Shown here piece by piece: positions 15,533-22,403 of a stretch of 34,535 bases of DNA. The notes below the pieces were generated by a model. That model did not search any database. It was given only the letters and a program-made list of their open reading frames with translations, and was not told where the DNA came from. This DNA comes from JAOUEA01 sp039933515 (GTDB lineage: Bacteria; Actinomycetota; UBA4738; HRBIN12), in assembly GCA_039933515.1 (NCBI GenBank), contig JBDTNY010000090.1, forward strand, positions 1-34,535. The letters run 5' to 3'. Position numbers and translations under genes: made by a program. How positions within the stretch are numbered: position 1 is the stretch's first letter; the number at the start of each line of letters is the position of its first letter.

Positions 15533-16255
15533 TCAGGCGGTGGGGACGCTCACCTGAAACACGGTCTCGGGGACGGCCACGACGTAGACCCCGCTGCTGC
15601 TCGCGATCGAGGCGGGCTCCGACCCGAGGAACGCCTCGAGGTCCGCAGGCGTCGGTTGCAAGGTCCCAACGAACATGACGGTCGTACCGGGGATGAACCC
15701 CTGCAGCTCGTCGATCGCGCCGGGGACGTAGACGAGGACCGAAACGCCCCCATCGGGCGAGGCGACCGAGAACGCGTCGTCACCGAAAACCCGCTGCACC
15801 ACGGCGGCGTCGCCGTTGACCGGCGCGCCCGCGAGGCGTCCGGCCGACGTCGGGTCCGCCGACAGGATGGCGAGCAGATCCTCGTTGCGCCCGACCCTGA
15901 TCGAGCCGGTGAAGGCGCCGGGCGTTCCGATCGCGAGCTCCCCGTTGGGGGCCGCGCCGGGCGCGTCCAGCGTGGCGTCCGGCTGGGCCGGGTTGCCCAC
16001 CAGCGGCACATCGTTCGTGCTCCGGTCGCGCCCCTCGTAGGTCGTCAGGCTGAACGCAGCGACCACGAGCAGGACGATCACGGCCACGGCGACTGGCACC
16101 GGCCACGGCACACGATCTCGCAAGGCGACGGAAGCCGGGGACGTGGCGGGTGCCAGGCCTAGCTGTGCGCTCGGTCCGGGGCTTGGGTGCTCGGGCAAGA
16201 CCACCGGGCTCACCGGGTCCACGCGGACGATCGTGTCTTCGGGGGGGATGGCCAT
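15533..16255 (-). CDS. Membrane-anchored protein with an exported C-terminal domain, function unknown
   Basis: 240 residues. A Pro-rich N-terminal tail (1-50) is followed by one transmembrane helix (~51-72, WPVPVAVAVIVLLVVAAFSL). The exported part has a small beta-rich domain (GDAAVVQRVFGDDAFSVASP, then VLVYVPGAIDELQGFIPGTT), reminiscent of an OB fold, though I cannot assign a family. ATG 16255 has AGGAGC seven bases upstream. A GTTT-N16-GGGTAA element at 16300-16325 fits SigB/F control. It is the first gene of a two-gene operon and is divergent from the heme-oxygenase-like gene, which carries a facing copy of the same element. Confidence 0.75.
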   Translation of the reverse strand: MAIPPEDTIVRVDPVSPVVLPEHPSPGPSAQLGLAPATSPASVALRDRVPWPVPVAVAVIVLLVVAAFSLTTYEGRDRSTNDVPLVGNPAQPDATLDAPGAAPNGELAIGTPGAFTGSIRVGRNEDLLAILSADPTSAGRLAGAPVNGDAAVVQRVFGDDAFSVASPDGGVSVLVYVPGAIDELQGFIPGTTVMFVGTLQPTPADLEAFLGSEPASIASSSGVYVVAVPETVFQVSVPTA

Positions 16256-16299
16256 CGTTCGCTCCTTCGTCGGATCCGGCCGAGTGCCGTGACACTGCC

Positions 16300-16325
16300 T
16301 TACCCAACGATGCCCCCCACGAAAC
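16300..16325 (-). promoter_or_regulatory. SigB/F-type promoter of the membrane-protein operon
   Basis: Minus strand GTTT (16325-16322), 16 bases, GGGTAA (16305-16300). The predicted leader is about 38 bases. Confidence 0.65.
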
Positions 16326-16350
16326 GCGGGGGGTCGGGCCTCTTCCTAGG

Positions 16351-16375
16351 GTTTCCGAACGGTGTGACCGGGTAG
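16351..16375 (+). promoter_or_regulatory. SigB/F-type promoter of the heme-oxygenase-like gene
   Basis: GTTT (16351-16354), 15 bases, GGGTAG (16370-16375). The -10 ends only ten bases before ATG 16386, so the transcript should be nearly leaderless. Confidence 0.7.
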
Positions 16376-16385
16376 ATGCCGGGCC

Positions 16386-17387
16386 ATGGACCGACTGCCG
16401 GCACCGAGAGGACCCATCACTGAGGCGCTGCTGGACGCATTCGTCTCGGGTGACGAGGCTCCATCTTGCGTCCCGCCGGTCGAGCCCTCGGTGACCGACG
16501 ACGACCTGCACCTCGCGTTGTACCTGTGCTACGAGCTCCACTACCGGGGCCTCCCCGGCGTCGACGATCGGCGCGAATGGGACCCGGGCCTGCTCGCCTT
16601 CCGAGCCCGGCTCGAGCAGGTGTGGGAAGCGGCACTCCGGGAGGAGGTCGGGCCGGTCGGGGCGATCGGGCCGCCGCAGGAAATGAGCCGCGCGTTGATC
16701 CGGCTCGCCGCCGAAGACCGGCCGCCGTCGCTCAGCCGGTACCTGGCCCGGTCCGCCGGTCTCGCTGAGTTCCGCGAGTTCGTGATCCATCGGTCGCTCT
16801 ATACCCTGAAAGAGGCCGACCCTCATTCATTCGCCATCGCTCGCATCGAAGGGAACGCGAAGTCCGCCCTCATGGAGATCCAGGCGGACGAGTACGGCGG
16901 CGGGAAGGCTGATCGGATGCACTCGGCGATCTTCGCGCGGACGATGCGAGCGCTGGGTCTGGACGACGCCTACGGCGCGTATCTCGACCTCGTCCCGGGG
17001 GTAACCCTGGCCACGGTGAACCTGGTGAGCTTGTTCGGGCTGCATCGCCGTCTCAGGGGCGCGGCGATGGGGCACCTCGCACTCTTCGAGCTCACCTCGG
17101 CGATCCCGAACCGGAGATACGGCAACGGCCTCCGGCGGCTGGGGCTGGGCCCCGAGGTCACCGACTACTACGACGAGCACGTCGAGGCCGACTCCGTCCA
17201 CGACATGATCGCGGCCTACGACCTGGTGGGATCCCTGGTGGCCGACGACCCTTCGATCGGCGCCGAGGTGCTCTTCGGCGCGAGAGCGTTGGCAAGCCTC
17301 GAGGAACGCTTCGCGCGACATCTGCTCGACGCGTGGGGGTTCGGCCGATCCTCGCTCAGGGAACGCGCGTTGTCGGCGACGTCGTAG
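16386..17387 (+). CDS. Iron-containing redox enzyme family protein (heme-oxygenase-like fold)
   Basis: 333 residues, almost all helical. The region ~141-175 (YTLKEADPHSFAIARIEGNA, then EIQADEYGGG) and a later HVEADSVHD segment supply the Glu/His/Asp ligands typical of heme-oxygenase-like di-iron oxidases and oxygenases. This is the group usually annotated as iron-containing redox enzyme; some members cleave or hydroxylate small metabolites, but the substrate here is unknown. ATG 16386 lies ten bases past a GTTT-N15-GGGTAG promoter, with no ribosome site, so a near-leaderless mRNA is likely. It is convergent with the CDGSH gene, whose stop lies 32 bases inside this frame's 3' end. Both have stress-type promoters, which suggests a shared iron or redox role. 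Confidence 0.88.
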   Translation: MDRLPAPRGPITEALLDAFVSGDEAPSCVPPVEPSVTDDDLHLALYLCYELHYRGLPGVDDRREWDPGLLAFRARLEQVWEAALREEVGPVGAIGPPQEMSRALIRLAAEDRPPSLSRYLARSAGLAEFREFVIHRSLYTLKEADPHSFAIARIEGNAKSALMEIQADEYGGGKADRMHSAIFARTMRALGLDDAYGAYLDLVPGVTLATVNLVSLFGLHRRLRGAAMGHLALFELTSAIPNRRYGNGLRRLGLGPEVTDYYDEHVEADSVHDMIAAYDLVGSLVADDPSIGAEVLFGARALASLEERFARHLLDAWGFGRSSLRERALSATS

Positions 17388-17691
17388 CGCACCCCTGATC
17401 GCTAGGCGTGGCGCGAGGGCCCGAGACGAAGCGATGGGTGCCGTCACAGAGCGACCCGAGCCGGCTCGCGCCGCACACGCAGATCGCCACCGTACGCCGA
17501 CCGCACGCCACCACTTGCCCGGCTCGGTCGATCAGGTGCGTTGCTCCACGCACGAGCGCGGGACCGTCAGGGTAGCGGCGGACCGTGAACACCTCGGGGT
17601 CGCCGATCACCGCGCAGCCGCCGATCCGCGCCACCAGGCAGCCCTCGTCGGCGGCGGGAGCGATGAGGTCGTCGGAGGCGATCTGCTGCAT
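17356..17691 (-). CDS. CDGSH iron-sulfur domain protein
   Basis: 111 residues. CVCGASRLGSLCDGTHR holds the CDGSH [2Fe-2S] ligands Cys71, Cys73, Cys82 and His86. The usual Pro before the third Cys is Ser. The N-terminal 65 residues (ARIGGCAVIGDPEVFTVRRY and on) form the small beta domain often seen before the motif. Family members carry a redox-active, acid-labile cluster. ATG 17691 lies nine bases past a perfect GTTT-N15-GGGTAT element, so the message is nearly leaderless. The 3' end overlaps the convergent heme-oxygenase-like gene by 32 bases, so simultaneous transcription would make complementary 3' ends. Confidence 0.87.
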   Translation of the reverse strand: MQQIASDDLIAPAADEGCLVARIGGCAVIGDPEVFTVRRYPDGPALVRGATHLIDRAGQVVACGRRTVAICVCGASRLGSLCDGTHRFVSGPRATPSDQGCATTSPTTRVP

Positions 17692-17700
17692 GACATCGCG

Positions 17701-17725
17701 ATACCCGCGCTTCCCATCGGCAAAC
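17701..17725 (-). promoter_or_regulatory. SigB/F-type promoter of the CDGSH gene
   Basis: Minus strand GTTT (17725-17722), 15 bases, GGGTAT (17706-17701). It is the closest match in the window to the known mycobacterial SigF consensus. Confidence 0.75.
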
Positions 17726-17854
17726 GCATCGATGGACCGCCTCGCAAGGCCGAAACCGTCATGTGAACGAGCAGCGACCCAACCTCATGAACGCGCTTGC
17801 TCTGCTCGTAGCGGGAGGAGGCGGCGACGATCCTTTGGATCCGTTGTCTTGAAG

Positions 17855-17860
17855 TAAGAT
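17855..17860 (+). promoter_or_regulatory. -10 box for a probable leaderless STAS transcript
   Basis: TAAGAT ends nine bases before ATG 17870, and no ribosome-binding site is present. Confidence 0.4.
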
Positions 17861-17869
17861 GCCCCATCG

Positions 17870-18223
17870 ATGGCGGGCCTGTCAGCGAACCTGGAGATCG
17901 TGGACGGCGCGACGATCGTCGGCGTCGCGGGCGAGCTCGATATCGCGAGCGCCCCGATCTTCGAGGCACGGATCGCGGAGGCCGAGGCCCTTCACCCGGC
18001 GCTGCTCGTCCTCGACCTGCGCCAGCTCACGTTCATGGACTCCACCGGACTGAGGATCGTGCTGGCCGCCGACTCGAGCGCTCGCAGGGATGTCCGGCGC
18101 TTCGCCGTGATACGCGGCCCCGATCCGGTCCACCGGGTCTTCCTGATCGCGCTCCTCGACCGTCGGCTCGACCTCGTGAACGACCTCAGCGAGGCACTCG
18201 CGATCGGGGGTGCCGCCCCGTGA
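17870..18223 (+). CDS. STAS-domain anti-sigma factor antagonist
   Basis: 117 residues, one STAS domain: TIVGVAGELDIASAPIFEAR, then LLVLDLRQLTFMDSTGLRIV. The phosphorylation site is intact (Asp57-Ser58-Thr59-Gly60). The last stretch (RVFLIALLDRRLDLVNDLSE) is the closing helix. Its TGA overlaps the GTG of the HATPase gene (GTGA), the same coupling as at 9521. Here the partner HATPase is canonical, so this pair looks like a functional phosphorylation switch. It probably starts leaderless from the TAAGAT box nine bases upstream. Confidence 0.92.
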   Translation: MAGLSANLEIVDGATIVGVAGELDIASAPIFEARIAEAEALHPALLVLDLRQLTFMDSTGLRIVLAADSSARRDVRRFAVIRGPDPVHRVFLIALLDRRLDLVNDLSEALAIGGAAP

Positions 18224-18624
18224 CGGTGGAGATCAGGCGCTCGCTCGCGTCGGACACCGAGGCCGCGAGGCGTGCTCGCGCCGCACTGTCCGAGCTGGAT
18301 GGGAGGCTGCCGCTTTCGGTCCGCCAGGACCTCGAGCTGCTCGTCAGCGAGGTCGTGACGAACGCCGTTCGGCATGCTCGGGTGCCCGTGGATGATCCGA
18401 TCGATATGACCGTGCTCGTCGAAGACGACCGCATTCGTGCCGAGATCGCGGATCCGGGACCCGGCTTCGAACCCACGGCCGCCGCGCCCACGATCTTCCA
18501 GGCCCACGGGTGGGGGCTGTTCCTCGTGGGGCAGCTGAGCAGCCGCTGGGGGGTCGACCGCGCCTCGCGGGGCACGACCGTGTGGTTCGAGATCGATCTC
18601 GCGCCGCGACGCAAGCCCGCCTAG
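18220..18624 (+). CDS. RsbW/SpoIIAB-type HATPase anti-sigma factor kinase
   Basis: 134 residues with a full GHKL ATP site: N box ELLVSEVVTNAVRHARV (Glu44, Asn48), G1 box ADPGPGF (Asp78, Gly80, Gly82) and G2 box HGWGLFLV (~96-103). Among the three HATPase-fold proteins in this window it alone keeps these residues. It should phosphorylate its coupled STAS partner and bind a sigma factor. No sigma gene adjoins it, so it may act on the one at 7944 or on one elsewhere. GTG 18220 overlaps the STAS stop. It meets the opposite-strand small membrane gene tail to tail, the two stops sharing bases 18622-18623. Confidence 0.92.
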   Translation: MTVEIRRSLASDTEAARRARAALSELDGRLPLSVRQDLELLVSEVVTNAVRHARVPVDDPIDMTVLVEDDRIRAEIADPGPGFEPTAAAPTIFQAHGWGLFLVGQLSSRWGVDRASRGTTVWFEIDLAPRRKPA

Positions 18625-18794
18625 TTCGTGAAGCTGGGGATCAGGTACGCAGCCAGGAACCAGAGGATCGCGACAACGATCAGGAAGATGAAGCCGTACT
18701 TGACCGCCGCGTACCCGGTCAGGCCGTTGCTCCCCTCCTGGATCTGGGGCTGAACCTGAGGCTCGTGCGTGTGGTGCTCGGGTTCCATCGACAT
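18621..18794 (-). CDS. Small single-pass membrane protein, hypothetical
   Basis: 57 residues. A His/Gln-rich head (MSMEPEHHTHEPQVQPQIQE) is followed by one transmembrane helix (~32-53, KYGFIFLIVVAILWFLAAYL). ATG 18794 has GGAGG nine bases upstream; the frame opens earlier but lacks a better start. The head could bind metal and the overall size recalls small subunits of membrane complexes, but I cannot assign one. A GTTT-N16-GGGTAC element at 18846-18871 places it in the proposed stress regulon. It is divergent from the USP-Rieske gene. Confidence 0.72.
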   Translation of the reverse strand: MSMEPEHHTHEPQVQPQIQEGSNGLTGYAAVKYGFIFLIVVAILWFLAAYLIPSFTN

Positions 18795-18845
18795 GGTTCG
18801 CGACCTCCGGATCGGGGCGCACGATCGTGCGCGCTCCCCAAATAT

Positions 18846-18871
18846 GTACCCACCTGCACCGCGCCCGAAAC
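18846..18871 (-). promoter_or_regulatory. SigB/F-type promoter of the small membrane protein
   Basis: Minus strand GTTT (18871-18868), 16 bases, GGGTAC (18851-18846). The predicted leader is about 45 bases, including the GGAGG site. Confidence 0.7.
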
Positions 18872-18933
18872 GCCGCACGCGACCGCCTCGGTTCGCCGGC
18901 TCGGCTGCTAGCCTGCGCCCGGAGGAGTGAACC

Positions 18934-19938
18934 GTGGCCTACAAGAGGATCCTGTTCGGCACCGATGGCTCGGCGCGCTCCGCCACGACGGCGCAGGTGG
19001 CGACCGGGCTCGCGAAGGCCGGATCGGCCGAACTCGTGATCGCCCACATCTGGGAACGGCCCGAAGGCGCGCAGGCCGTGCTCGACCAGGCGCTCGCGGA
19101 GGCCGAGACCGCAGGGGTCAAGCGCCGCAGCGGTGAGCTCCACGGGGGTCGCTCCCCCGCCGAGGTGCTCGCCGACGTGGCGGAGGCACGCGACGTCGGA
19201 CTGATCGTGATCAGCGGCGGCCGTAGCCGCACCGAGCTCGGCCCTACCGCCGACAAGCTCTCCCACCATGCCCCGCGTGATCTCCTGATCGTGATGGACG
19301 CGGAGCGCGGCAGCGGCGACCGCCTGTACGCGAGGGTGGTCATCGCCACCGACGGGTCGCCGACGGCCGACCGCGCCGCACGCAGGGGCTACGACCTCGC
19401 CGAGTCGGTCGGCGCCCCCGTCACGCTCGTCTTCGTGGGCCACCCGTCCACCGGCGCGCTCGTCACCGAGGACACGATCGCGATGTACGGCGCGATGGTC
19501 GAGACCGAGGTCGTGCTCAGGAAGGGCGATCCCAGCGAGCAGATCGTGGAGGCCGCACGAGACGCGGGTGGCGACCTGATCGTGGTCGGCAACAAGGGGA
19601 TGCAGGGTACGAAGCGCTTCTTCCTGAACCCCGTCCCCGAGAAGGTCATCGACCTCGCCGATCGCGACGTCTTGATCGCCCGTACGATCGCCCAGGTGGC
19701 ATCCGAGCTCGGTCCGAAGGAGGGCGGGATCATCACCTCGGCCGGTGAGAGGCTCGCGGCCTACGTCGACGCCGACGGCGAGATGCACCTCATGTCGGCG
19801 CGGTGCACCCATCTGGGGTGCACGGTCGCGTGGAACGCCGGGACGAGCTTGTTCGAGTGCCCGTGCCACGGGTCGAAGTTCGGTCCGGCCGGCGAGGTCG
19901 TGAACGGACCTGCCACCCGGCCCCTGCCCCCGGCGTGA
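18934..19938 (+). CDS. Tandem universal stress protein with C-terminal Rieske [2Fe-2S] domain
   Basis: 334 residues. USP domain 1 (~1-128) starts YKRILFGTDGSARSATTAQV but has a shortened ATP loop (SGGRSRTELGP). USP domain 2 (~131-255) starts YARVVIATDGSPTADRAARR and has GNKGMQGTKRFFLNP, where the final Gly-Ser of the GxxG-x9-GS ATP motif is Asn-Pro. The C-terminal ~75 residues are a Rieske domain. Cys291/His293 (CTHLGC) and Cys309/His312 (CPCHGSKF) bind the cluster, with Cys296 and Cys311 placed for the usual disulfide, followed by GEVVNGPATRPLPP. No signal peptide or membrane segment, so it is cytosolic. GTG 18934 follows GGAGGAG. TAGCCT at 18909-18914 is a plausible -10. The fusion suggests a redox-sensing or electron-transfer stress protein (inference). 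Confidence 0.9.
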   Translation: MAYKRILFGTDGSARSATTAQVATGLAKAGSAELVIAHIWERPEGAQAVLDQALAEAETAGVKRRSGELHGGRSPAEVLADVAEARDVGLIVISGGRSRTELGPTADKLSHHAPRDLLIVMDAERGSGDRLYARVVIATDGSPTADRAARRGYDLAESVGAPVTLVFVGHPSTGALVTEDTIAMYGAMVETEVVLRKGDPSEQIVEAARDAGGDLIVVGNKGMQGTKRFFLNPVPEKVIDLADRDVLIARTIAQVASELGPKEGGIITSAGERLAAYVDADGEMHLMSARCTHLGCTVAWNAGTSLFECPCHGSKFGPAGEVVNGPATRPLPPA

Positions 19939-19954
19939 GACCCGACGAGGTCAA

Positions 19955-19969
19955 GACTGCGTTGCAGTC
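19955..19969 (+). terminator. Tight hairpin after the USP-Rieske gene
   Basis: GACTGC (19955-19960), GTT loop, GCAGTC (19964-19969), 17 bases past the stop codon. No T-run. Confidence 0.3.
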
Positions 19970-20028
19970 GTGTGGAGATGTGCGCAAGGTCACGGTATCA
20001 ACCCCCTCGAGCAGGTAGGAATGGATGC

Positions 20029-20208
20029 ATGGATCGCATCGACCTGCTCACCCGGATGCGGGGAGCACACTCACCCAACGACATCTCGACCGCCATCTCG
20101 GATGCGCGCGCCTGGTTCTCCGAGCACCCCGACGACGACGACGTCCACGACGCGTTCCGCGAGTTGATCCGCATGGAACGCGAACGCTGGAACCCCTGGG
20201 TCGCCTAG
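20029..20208 (+). CDS. Small acidic hypothetical protein
   Basis: 59 residues, probably one helical bundle: DLLTRMRGAHSPNDISTAIS, then an acidic turn (HPDDDDVHDA) and a final helix (FRELIRMERERWNPW). ATG 20029 has AGGA eight bases upstream; an in-frame ATG at 19972 would add residues overlapping the hairpin after the USP gene. No family recognised. It may be co-transcribed with the USP-Rieske gene 90 bases upstream. Confidence 0.5.
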   Translation: MDRIDLLTRMRGAHSPNDISTAISDARAWFSEHPDDDDVHDAFRELIRMERERWNPWVA

Positions 20209-20252
20209 CACGCCTCGCAGTCGACGCTGACGCAAACCGGGTGGCGCCGGAG

Positions 20253-20735
20253 TCAGAAGCGCTTGCCGGGCTTGAACACCATAAGCCACACGATGAGCGC
20301 CAGGCCGCCGATGCCGATGACCGTGATGAGCGACGAAGCCTTGGAGCGCACCAGTTCTCGGAGCTCCTCGTCGCTCACCCGTGGAACCCCCGAAGGCCGC
20401 AGGGCGCAGGCGGCGGACACCTTCTTGAAGTAGGGCTTGGCGATCGCGGTCATCAAGCCCGTGGTGATGACCAGGACGACCAGCGCCGCCCAGATCCACG
20501 TGTCGTTGAGACCCCATGGCCCGGTCGCTGCCGAGCCGAACCCGGCCACGACCAACGCGATCAGCGCGACGTACATCGGTTTCGAGGTCGTTCCCGAGAA
20601 GGAGATCGTGTCGGCGATCCTCGCCCGGTCGGTGCCCAGCGACCTGATCCGGAACAAAGCAAACATCGACGCCCCGTGGCACGACAGGAAAGCGACCACG
20701 GACAGGATGTGCGCGAGGGTCCAGTACTGAGCCAT
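20253..20735 (-). CDS. Four-helix integral membrane protein, function unknown
   Basis: 160 residues with hydrophobic helices at about 8-30, 54-72, 79-98 and 135-155. The opening HILSVVAFLSCHGASMFALF and overall layout resemble DUF2269-type predicted membrane proteins, but the match is tentative. A cytosolic loop with SDEELRELVRSKAS joins helices 3 and 4. ATG 20735 is chosen because homology-like sequence starts there, and TATGCT lies eight bases before it with no ribosome site, pointing to a leaderless message. The longer in-frame extension runs through the neighbouring gene and is not real. Confidence 0.7.
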   Translation of the reverse strand: MAQYWTLAHILSVVAFLSCHGASMFALFRIRSLGTDRARIADTISFSGTTSKPMYVALIALVVAGFGSAATGPWGLNDTWIWAALVVLVITTGLMTAIAKPYFKKVSAACALRPSGVPRVSDEELRELVRSKASSLITVIGIGGLALIVWLMVFKPGKRF

Positions 20736-20743
20736 GAGGCCAG

Positions 20744-20749
20744 AGCATA
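20744..20749 (-). promoter_or_regulatory. -10 box, leaderless membrane-protein gene
   Basis: TATGCT on the minus strand, eight bases before ATG 20735. Confidence 0.4.
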
Positions 20750-20796
20750 CCGAGCGCCGTCGGCGCCGCGGACGGGGCCTGCGGTCGTTCGCTGCC

Positions 20797-21162
20797 TCAG
20801 GCCTCGAGCAACCCTCCACCCGCGAACACGCGGCCGGCCTCGACCGTCCTGAGCGTTCCCCACACGTCTTCGACCGGCACCTCGAGCTCCCTCGAGGCCG
20901 CCAGACAAGCCGCCACGAGTGCGCGGCCGTCGTCTTCGTCCCTACGGGGCCGGATCCACACGTCGAGGTAGACGATGCCTCCCTCGCCGTGCACGAGGTC
21001 GGTGCCGATCGACATCCGGTCCACCGCGGTGAAGGTGCACCAGGTACCCGCGGGCTCTCCGCCGATCGTGGCCGCGACATCGGTCGCGATCGCACGCAGA
21101 GCCCGGTCGATCTGTGCGGCTCCGCCCGCGGGAGCAAGCGCACGTACATGGACGGCCGGCAT
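20797..21162 (-). CDS. Tautomerase-superfamily-like protein
   Basis: 121 residues beginning MPAVHVRAL. The Pro directly after the start Met, the first beta strand, the helix RALRAIATDVAATIGG and the following TWCTFTAVD strand fit one tautomerase (4-oxalocrotonate tautomerase/MIF-like) beta-alpha-beta unit, where Pro2 is the catalytic base. The C-terminal half (GIVYLDVWIRPRRDEDDGRA and on) looks like a second unit, giving the fused length of MIF-type members. The substrate is unknown. TAGGGT six bases before the ATG suggests a leaderless transcript. It is divergent from the metallo-hydrolase gene across 53 bases. Confidence 0.6.
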   Translation of the reverse strand: MPAVHVRALAPAGGAAQIDRALRAIATDVAATIGGEPAGTWCTFTAVDRMSIGTDLVHGEGGIVYLDVWIRPRRDEDDGRALVAACLAASRELEVPVEDVWGTLRTVEAGRVFAGGGLLEA

Positions 21163-21168
21163 CGTCGA

Positions 21169-21174
21169 ACCCTA
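21169..21174 (-). promoter_or_regulatory. -10 box, leaderless tautomerase-like gene
   Basis: TAGGGT on the minus strand, six bases before ATG 21162. Confidence 0.4.
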
Positions 21175-21202
21175 CCGAACGCCATCCGAGCGCGCACGGT
21201 CC

Positions 21203-21208
21203 TACACT
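21203..21208 (+). promoter_or_regulatory. -10 box, leaderless MBL-fold gene
   Basis: TACACT, seven bases before ATG 21216, with no ribosome site. Confidence 0.45.
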
Positions 21209-21215
21209 GCGGCGC

Positions 21216-22106
21216 ATGAGCTACGACACCTTGCAGACCGGAAACCTCGAGCTGCTGGCGCTCCTCGACGCCGACGGCGAGCTCGAGGGATCGATCACCG
21301 AGATGTTCCCCGACGCGCCGGCCGAGGAGCTCCTGGCCTTCCGCGACCGCGCGCCCGGTGTCTACGGCGCCGACCACGGCGGCTGGCGCCTGCGGGTGCG
21401 CGCCTGGCTGATCCGGCATCCCGGCGGCGTGGTGCTCGTCGACACCGGTATCGGTGTAGTCGGCGCGCCGGGGCCTGAGTGGATGGGCATGCCCGGCCGG
21501 CTACTCGACGTGCTCCGCGAGACCGGCACCCCGCCCGACGCGATCGACACCGTGGTGATCACCCATGTCCACGACGACCACATCGGCGGGACCGTGACGT
21601 TCCCGCTCGGGGCCGACGGCGACACGGTGCCCACGCCGGTGTTCCCCCGGGCCCGCCACCTGATCCAGCGCGCGGACTGGGACTGGCAGCACGAGCAGGC
21701 AGCCAAGGACGACGAGGATGCGACGATCCTGCGGCTCCTGCTGACGCCCCTCGCTGACGCCGGACTCGTCGACCTGGTGGAAGGTGACACCGACCTCGCC
21801 CCCGGGATCCAGCTGCATCACGCACCCGGACACACACCGGGACACCAGATCGTCCGCCTGAGCTCGAAGGGACGCCGCGCGATCATCACGGCCGACGCCT
21901 TCAACCACCCGGCCCAGTTCGCGCACCCCGACTGGCCGAGCGGCCCCGACGCGATCCCGCCGCAGGCCGCGGCCACCCGGCGAGCGCTGCTCGCGGAGCT
22001 CTTCTCACATCCGGGCACCCCGATCGCACCCACCCACTTCGCTGAGTCCTTCGGGGAGGTCCGGTCGGGCCCCGGCGGCCTCGCCGCATGGGTTCCGAGG
22101 CCCTGA
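21216..22106 (+). CDS. MBL-fold metallohydrolase (AHL-lactonase-like)
   Basis: 296 residues. The zinc motif THVHDDHIGG, a second set of ligands in HAPGHTPGH and a later Asp (ITADAFNHP) make a complete dinuclear metallo-beta-lactamase site. The layout, with a ~90-residue N-terminal part (RVRAWLIRHPGGVVLVDTGI) before the motif and the GHTPGHQIV strand, is nearest the N-acyl-homoserine-lactonase-like branch, though many such proteins act on other esters or lactones. ATG 21216 is chosen because it lies seven bases past TACACT; the frame is open further upstream without a domain. Confidence 0.85.
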   Translation: MSYDTLQTGNLELLALLDADGELEGSITEMFPDAPAEELLAFRDRAPGVYGADHGGWRLRVRAWLIRHPGGVVLVDTGIGVVGAPGPEWMGMPGRLLDVLRETGTPPDAIDTVVITHVHDDHIGGTVTFPLGADGDTVPTPVFPRARHLIQRADWDWQHEQAAKDDEDATILRLLLTPLADAGLVDLVEGDTDLAPGIQLHHAPGHTPGHQIVRLSSKGRRAIITADAFNHPAQFAHPDWPSGPDAIPPQAAATRRALLAELFSHPGTPIAPTHFAESFGEVRSGPGGLAAWVPRP

Positions 22107-22193
22107 TCGCCGAGCGTCGCCCGGCCCACCGGTGCCTCCACCGCCGGGGGGTAGGCTAGGCGGGCAGGACGTGGGCGTGCATGGAGGTGCGCG

Positions 22194-22379
22194 ATGGACG
22201 TGAAAGCCGGAGACCGTATCGCCGTCGAGACCGAGCACGTCGGTGAGCCCGAGCGACAGGGCGAGGTCCTGGAGGTGATCGAAGGCGCCACCACGGTCCG
22301 GTACCGCGTGAAGTGGCATGACGGCCACGAGAGCGTGTTTACCCCGACGGCCGGCGTCGTCCGCTTGATCGAGCGCTGA
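22194..22379 (+). CDS. DUF1918 family protein
   Basis: 61 residues matching the whole DUF1918 domain: VKAGDRIAVETEHVGEPERQ, then GEVLEVIEGATTVRYRVKWH and DGHESVFTP. It is an SH3-like small barrel common in actinobacteria, function unknown. ATG 22194 follows GGAGGTGCGCG. Upstream, GGGTAGGCT (22149-22157) contains a TAGGCT -10 box but no GTTT -35, so a housekeeping promoter is likelier than SigB/F. Confidence 0.88.
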   Translation: MDVKAGDRIAVETEHVGEPERQGEVLEVIEGATTVRYRVKWHDGHESVFTPTAGVVRLIER

Positions 22380-22403
22380 CACCGTCGCGGCGGCGGCCGA
22401 CGC

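Noticed and set aside
15233..16162. A 309-codon plus-strand frame opposite the membrane-protein operon
   Set aside because: Antisense to a gene with a signal-anchor, ribosome site and promoter; its own sequence is low-complexity Arg/Asp/His.
17992..19869. A 625-codon minus-strand frame across the STAS, HATPase and USP-Rieske genes
   Set aside because: It lies antisense to three genes with clear families and has no domain of its own.
22149..22154. GGGTAG before DUF1918, and the same at 23757-23762 and 33404-33409, as SigB/F promoters
   Set aside because: None has a GTTT -35 at proper spacing. The first two contain TAGGCT and the third TAGGGT, which fit the housekeeping -10.
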